This document shows, in pieces, positions 5,548 through 8,654 of a stretch of 8,654 bases of DNA. The position numbers and the translations under genes are program-made. The number at the start of each line of letters is the position of its first letter. Within the stretch, counting starts at the first letter, position 1. Source of the stretch: Bryobacterales bacterium. Lineage in GTDB: Bacteria; Acidobacteriota; Terriglobia; Bryobacterales; Bryobacteraceae. The notes beneath the pieces are model-generated. The model did not search any database, was not told the DNA's origin, and saw only the letters and a program-made list of their open reading frames with translations. The stretch is taken from positions 1-8,654 of the forward strand of contig JAOAPP010000133.1 in assembly GCA_025462985.1 (NCBI GenBank). The letters are read 5' to 3'.

Positions 5548-8500
5548 TCAGGCCGAAGCTTTCATGCGATCGGTCGGCCGCCCCTTGATCACATTGCGCG
5601 TAAACGATAATACTTTGCGAGGCGCCGATTCCGTCAATGGCCGCGCCCGCAAAGGACGTTCCTGCAGAACCAGTTCGCTCGCCTGGACCAGCGGCTCGGC
5701 ATGGAACCAGCGCTGGAATGGATCGTCAAAAAACAAGTTGCACAAGGCCGTTAAGCTCATGCCCTGGTGATGCGCCATCCAGCATCGAACCAGATCGTAC
5801 TTCCGAGATTTAAAGCGTCTCTTCTCCGGATAGCTGGTGAAGTCGGCTGCCTCATAGAATCCGAAGTCGGCCAGCCACTTTCTCCGGGCCATCCCCTTCA
5901 GGTTTTGAACCGCCGCTGCAGCATCCACCATGGAGGCAAGACAGCTGGAGTATGGAGAAACGACCAGCGATCCCGCCCGCGCGACATTCAGCGCCAGACT
6001 CGGGACACCGAAGGCGGCGTATTGGTAGGTGCCGTCCGGATCCGTCTTGGCGTAAGCCGACTCAGAGATGCCCCACGGAACTCCGTGCCGCGTCCCGTAC
6101 TTCTGTTGCGCACGCACCGCAGCCCGTACCGCTCTATCCAGCAGCGTGTTGGGCTGCGATTTCATCCAGATCACCGGCATCATGTACTCAAACATGGTTC
6201 CAGTCCAGGACACCAGCACTGTCTCGCCTTCTGAAACCGTGTGTCCCCGCCCAAGCCGGAACCAGGTCTCCTGCAAGGCATCGCCCTTCGCCACGGCAAT
6301 GAACGTCGCGATCCGAGCTTCTGAAGCGAGCAGATCGTAGCAGGACGATTCGAGTTCACCCTTGGTGGCGTTGTAACCGATCGAGAGCAGGTTCCTGCGC
6401 TTGTCTGTAAGGTCGACAAAGCTCATGTTGCGGATAAGCAGATCGCACTGGTCCGCAATGGCCTGCAGACCCGAGACCAACTCATTCATCTGTTCGCGGC
6501 AGGCAGGGATCTCACGCCGCAGTGTGTCGATGGAGGCGCGCGCGCCATCCGTGACGCTTCCGTGCGAGTTGGCCGCCTGTAACCGGCGCTCCAGTTCGTC
6601 GTAGTAGGCGTTCGCCTTGCTCGGAATCAACAAACCGGCGGGCAGCGAGAATATCTCAGGACTGAGCGCCCGGAGTCGGTCATATTCTGGAAGATTCCAG
6701 GGCATGAAGCGCCTGGCTTCCTCGCGCAGTGCGGCCACGCGCTTGTCGATTTCGGCTTGCCACTCCACGCGCGGCCCACCGGCACCCCCGATCGTCGCAG
6801 GGGGTGCTGGAGGCAGCGAGGCGGCCAGCAGCTTCGAGACCCAAACCGTGTCGTCTTTCGTGGCCGGGCCAGGGGTCACAGACTGCAGATCCAGCTTCGC
6901 TCCTGCAGCCCGATAATGATCGGCTATGGCTTCCCAAGCACCCGCGCGAAGAAGCGGCTCGCGCAAATATTCGAGACAGCCCTGCTTCAGGCTCCACAGC
7001 GAAGCGACCAAATTCCCGCTGTCCACGCTTGAAACAAACACCGGCTCCAGCGGCCGAAGCGTCAGGTTGTTGTACCAGTTGGCCGGGTGCCCCATGAACT
7101 TGGGCAGCGACTCAACCGTGCGCAGCGTCTTCGCCGTGTAGTGCTCGAACTCCGATACCGTGAGGAATCCAAACTCGACAGCCGCCTGGCGCGCATTGAG
7201 CAAAAAGCCCAGATTCGTCGGCGAGATCCGCTCCGCAATCCGATACGGTTCTACCTGTACGTTGTCGGGAATCAGCCAATGATTCTGCTCGTTGCTGTAC
7301 GTCATGTAGTACTGCCACGTACGCAGCGCGACCTCTCGCAGAAACTTGTGTTCATCGGACGTCAGCTTGTACTCTTCGAGATGCGGGGAGCGGTTGATCC
7401 ACACCGAGATCGCTTTCGAGAAGCACCAGGCAAGAATGAATGGCAGCGCGTACGGCGCAGCAGCCGGCCTCCAGTACAGCGCAACGGCCAGCGCGATCCC
7501 CAGCGCCGGAACCCAGTCCAGATAAATATCGACTGGCGTTCGCGAACGCAAGCCCAGTTCGGCTTCCGTTGCAGTTTCCCATTCCAGCAAGCTGCGGTGA
7601 GTAATGGTGCTCCGGATCACCGTGCGCACAATGGCATCGATAGCGAAGAGCGCTTGGTGCGCTAGAAACGCAATATTCAACAGAATGCTGATGTGAGAAG
7701 TCGCGAGATCCTTGAACGCCTCCCGCGCCGCAATCCAATTTGCGTGAGACAGAGAGTTGACCAACGCGAACAGCAATCGGAAATAGATGGGCAGGAACAG
7801 CAAGCAGAGCGTGACCACGGTCCAGAACTTCGGACCCGCTGGAAGGAAAAACCAGCCGGCCACTAGCAGAAAGAAGGTCGCAGGCTCCATCAAGCTGCGC
7901 CGCAGATTGTCCACGATCTTCCAGCGCGATACGAGACTCGTAGGATTATTGACCAGCTTGCGCGATTCGTCCGGAACCTTATTAAAGATCCAGCGAACGA
8001 TCTGCCAGTCGCCGCGCAGCCAGCGATGCTTCCGGCGATTGTAGGCGCTGTAGTGAGACGGATAATCGTCGATCACTTCAATGTCGGACACCAGCCCCGC
8101 ACGCGCATAGGCGCCCTCGATCAGGTCATGACTCAGCAGCGCATTGCGAGGGAAGCGATGCTCCAGCACTTCTCGCAGCGCATCGACGTCATAAATACCC
8201 TTTCCGGTGAAGATTCCTTCGCCGTAGAGATCTTGGTAAACGTCTGAAACCGCGCGCGAGTAAATATCGTAGCCGGTTTGGCCGGAGTAGATGCTCGCCA
8301 GTCGTGATCGAGTCGCCGAGTGAACGCTGATGCCGACTCGCGGCTGCAGGATTCCATAGCCGTCGGTAACGATGCGCAGTTCCGGATCCACCACCGGTCG
8401 ATTCAGCGGATGCGCCATGGCTCCGATCATGCGCTGAGCTGTGCCGCGCGGCAGTTGCGTATCGGAATCAAGCGTCAGCACGTAGCGGATGGTAGGCAGC

Positions 8501-8654
8501 CGAAGCAGATCGCCGGCTTTCACCGGAAACGGATCATACACCTTGCGCAGCAGCTGATTCAGATCCAGAAGCTTTCCGCGCTTGCGCTCCCAGCCCATCC
8601 AGGCGCCTTCACGAGGGTTGTAGATCCGATGGCGATGAAACAGATAAAATCCGC
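5548..8654 (-). CDS. GT84 / glycoamylase-like (GH189-type) cyclic beta-glucan synthase relative, 5' end outside window
   Basis: This partial protein (at least 1,034 residues) matches the middle of NdvB/ChvB-type cyclic beta-1,2-glucan synthases, which polymerise UDP-glucose at the inner membrane. The frame is open past the Met codon at 8598 to the right edge (encoding FYLFHRHRIYNPREGAW), so the real start is not visible. Numbering from that Met, glycosyltransferase motifs are TLDSDTQLP (42-50, DxD), GEGIFTGKGIYDVDA (126-140), SHDLIEG (156-162) and HRWLRGDWQ (191-199, QxxRW-like). Hydrophobic membrane segments follow at about 240-280, 303-325 and 360-400. The glycoamylase-like domain, now linked in the literature with the GH189 transglycosylase that closes the ring, shows WTGTMFEYMMP (798-808), PWGISES (841-847) and CWMAHHQGMSL (939-949). 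The protein ends 67 residues later at 1016. Classical homologues continue with a GH94 phosphorylase region to about 2,800 residues; that part is absent. A proline/glycine linker lies at 595-609. Confidence 0.92.
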   Translation of the reverse strand, partial: GFYLFHRHRIYNPREGAWMGWERKRGKLLDLNQLLRKVYDPFPVKAGDLLRLPTIRYVLTLDSDTQLPRGTAQRMIGAMAHPLNRPVVDPELRIVTDGYGILQPRVGISVHSATRSRLASIYSGQTGYDIYSRAVSDVYQDLYGEGIFTGKGIYDVDALREVLEHRFPRNALLSHDLIEGAYARAGLVSDIEVIDDYPSHYSAYNRRKHRWLRGDWQIVRWIFNKVPDESRKLVNNPTSLVSRWKIVDNLRRSLMEPATFFLLVAGWFFLPAGPKFWTVVTLCLLFLPIYFRLLFALVNSLSHANWIAAREAFKDLATSHISILLNIAFLAHQALFAIDAIVRTVIRSTITHRSLLEWETATEAELGLRSRTPVDIYLDWVPALGIALAVALYWRPAAAPYALPFILAWCFSKAISVWINRSPHLEEYKLTSDEHKFLREVALRTWQYYMTYSNEQNHWLIPDNVQVEPYRIAERISPTNLGFLLNARQAAVEFGFLTVSEFEHYTAKTLRTVESLPKFMGHPANWYNNLTLRPLEPVFVSSVDSGNLVASLWSLKQGCLEYLREPLLRAGAWEAIADHYRAAGAKLDLQSVTPGPATKDDTVWVSKLLAASLPPAPPATIGGAGGPRVEWQAEIDKRVAALREEARRFMPWNLPEYDRLRALSPEIFSLPAGLLIPSKANAYYDELERRLQAANSHGSVTDGARASIDTLRREIPACREQMNELVSGLQAIADQCDLLIRNMSFVDLTDKRRNLLSIGYNATKGELESSCYDLLASEARIATFIAVAKGDALQETWFRLGRGHTVSEGETVLVSWTGTMFEYMMPVIWMKSQPNTLLDRAVRAAVRAQQKYGTRHGVPWGISESAYAKTDPDGTYQYAAFGVPSLALNVARAGSLVVSPYSSCLASMVDAAAAVQNLKGMARRKWLADFGFYEAADFTSYPEKRRFKSRKYDLVRCWMAHHQGMSLTALCNLFFDDPFQRWFHAEPLVQASELVLQERPLRARPLTESAPRKVLSFTRNVIKGRPTDRMKASA
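6782..6807. repeat. Inverted repeat within the glycosyltransferase gene linker
   Basis: GCACCCCC (6782-6789) and GGGGGTGC (6800-6807) form a perfect 8-bp stem with a 10-base loop. The minus-strand frame translates the arms as proline-rich and glycine-rich stretches (PPAPP then GGAGG, residues about 596-608), so the symmetry comes with a low-complexity protein linker. It is probably a consequence of the linker composition rather than a regulatory site. Confidence 0.5.

Noticed and set aside
7087..7665. 192-codon plus-strand frame opposite the glycosyltransferase gene
   Set aside because: It is Arg/Gln-rich, has no domain and lies opposite conserved GT84 and membrane regions.

Overview
The window is typical of a high-GC soil or plant-litter bacterium. 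The mix of a secreted GH67 alpha-glucuronidase, a TPR periplasmic-type protein and a GT84 cyclic-glucan-synthase relative fits Acidobacteriota (Bryobacter/Solibacter-like). That placement is inference from gene content and style; no taxonomic marker gene lies inside the window.

Layout. Positions 1-552 hold no convincing protein gene. The minus strand there has a canonical sigma70-type promoter (TTGACA, 17 bp, TAGGCT; 411-383), followed by about 375 bases of untranslated sequence with a boxA-like antitermination motif (51-39) and a small hairpin (7-20) before it runs off the left edge. This is how the leader of an rRNA operon looks, so a 16S rRNA gene on the minus strand is predicted just outside the window. 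Positions 553-5211 hold three tightly spaced plus-strand genes: a secreted or periplasmic TPR-repeat protein, a PLP-dependent aminotransferase of the kynurenine/methionine aminotransferase type, and an exported GH67 alpha-glucuronidase with an extra C-terminal beta-sandwich (CBM6/35-like) module. Positions 5213-8654 hold two minus-strand genes converging on these: a large membrane glycosyltransferase (GT84 plus glycoamylase-like/GH189-type domain, cut by the right edge) followed after 20 bp by a small one-membrane-segment protein. The stop codons of the two convergent units are one base apart.

How the genes may work together. The alpha-glucuronidase removes (4-O-methyl-)glucuronic acid from xylo-oligosaccharides and so belongs to hemicellulose use. 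The aminotransferase and TPR protein share its direction and spacing but have no obvious metabolic tie, so co-transcription is probably a matter of housekeeping order. The GT84 protein would polymerise UDP-glucose into beta-1,2-glucan at the inner membrane and perhaps cyclise it. It lacks the C-terminal GH94 phosphorylase half of classical NdvB/ChvB, and its reading frame ends cleanly just before the small membrane-protein gene. I see no mobile element, CRISPR array, tRNA or phage signature. All complete genes appear intact. No clearly new system is evident; the domain architectures of the GT84 and GH67 proteins and the rRNA-like leader are the items most worth a second look.
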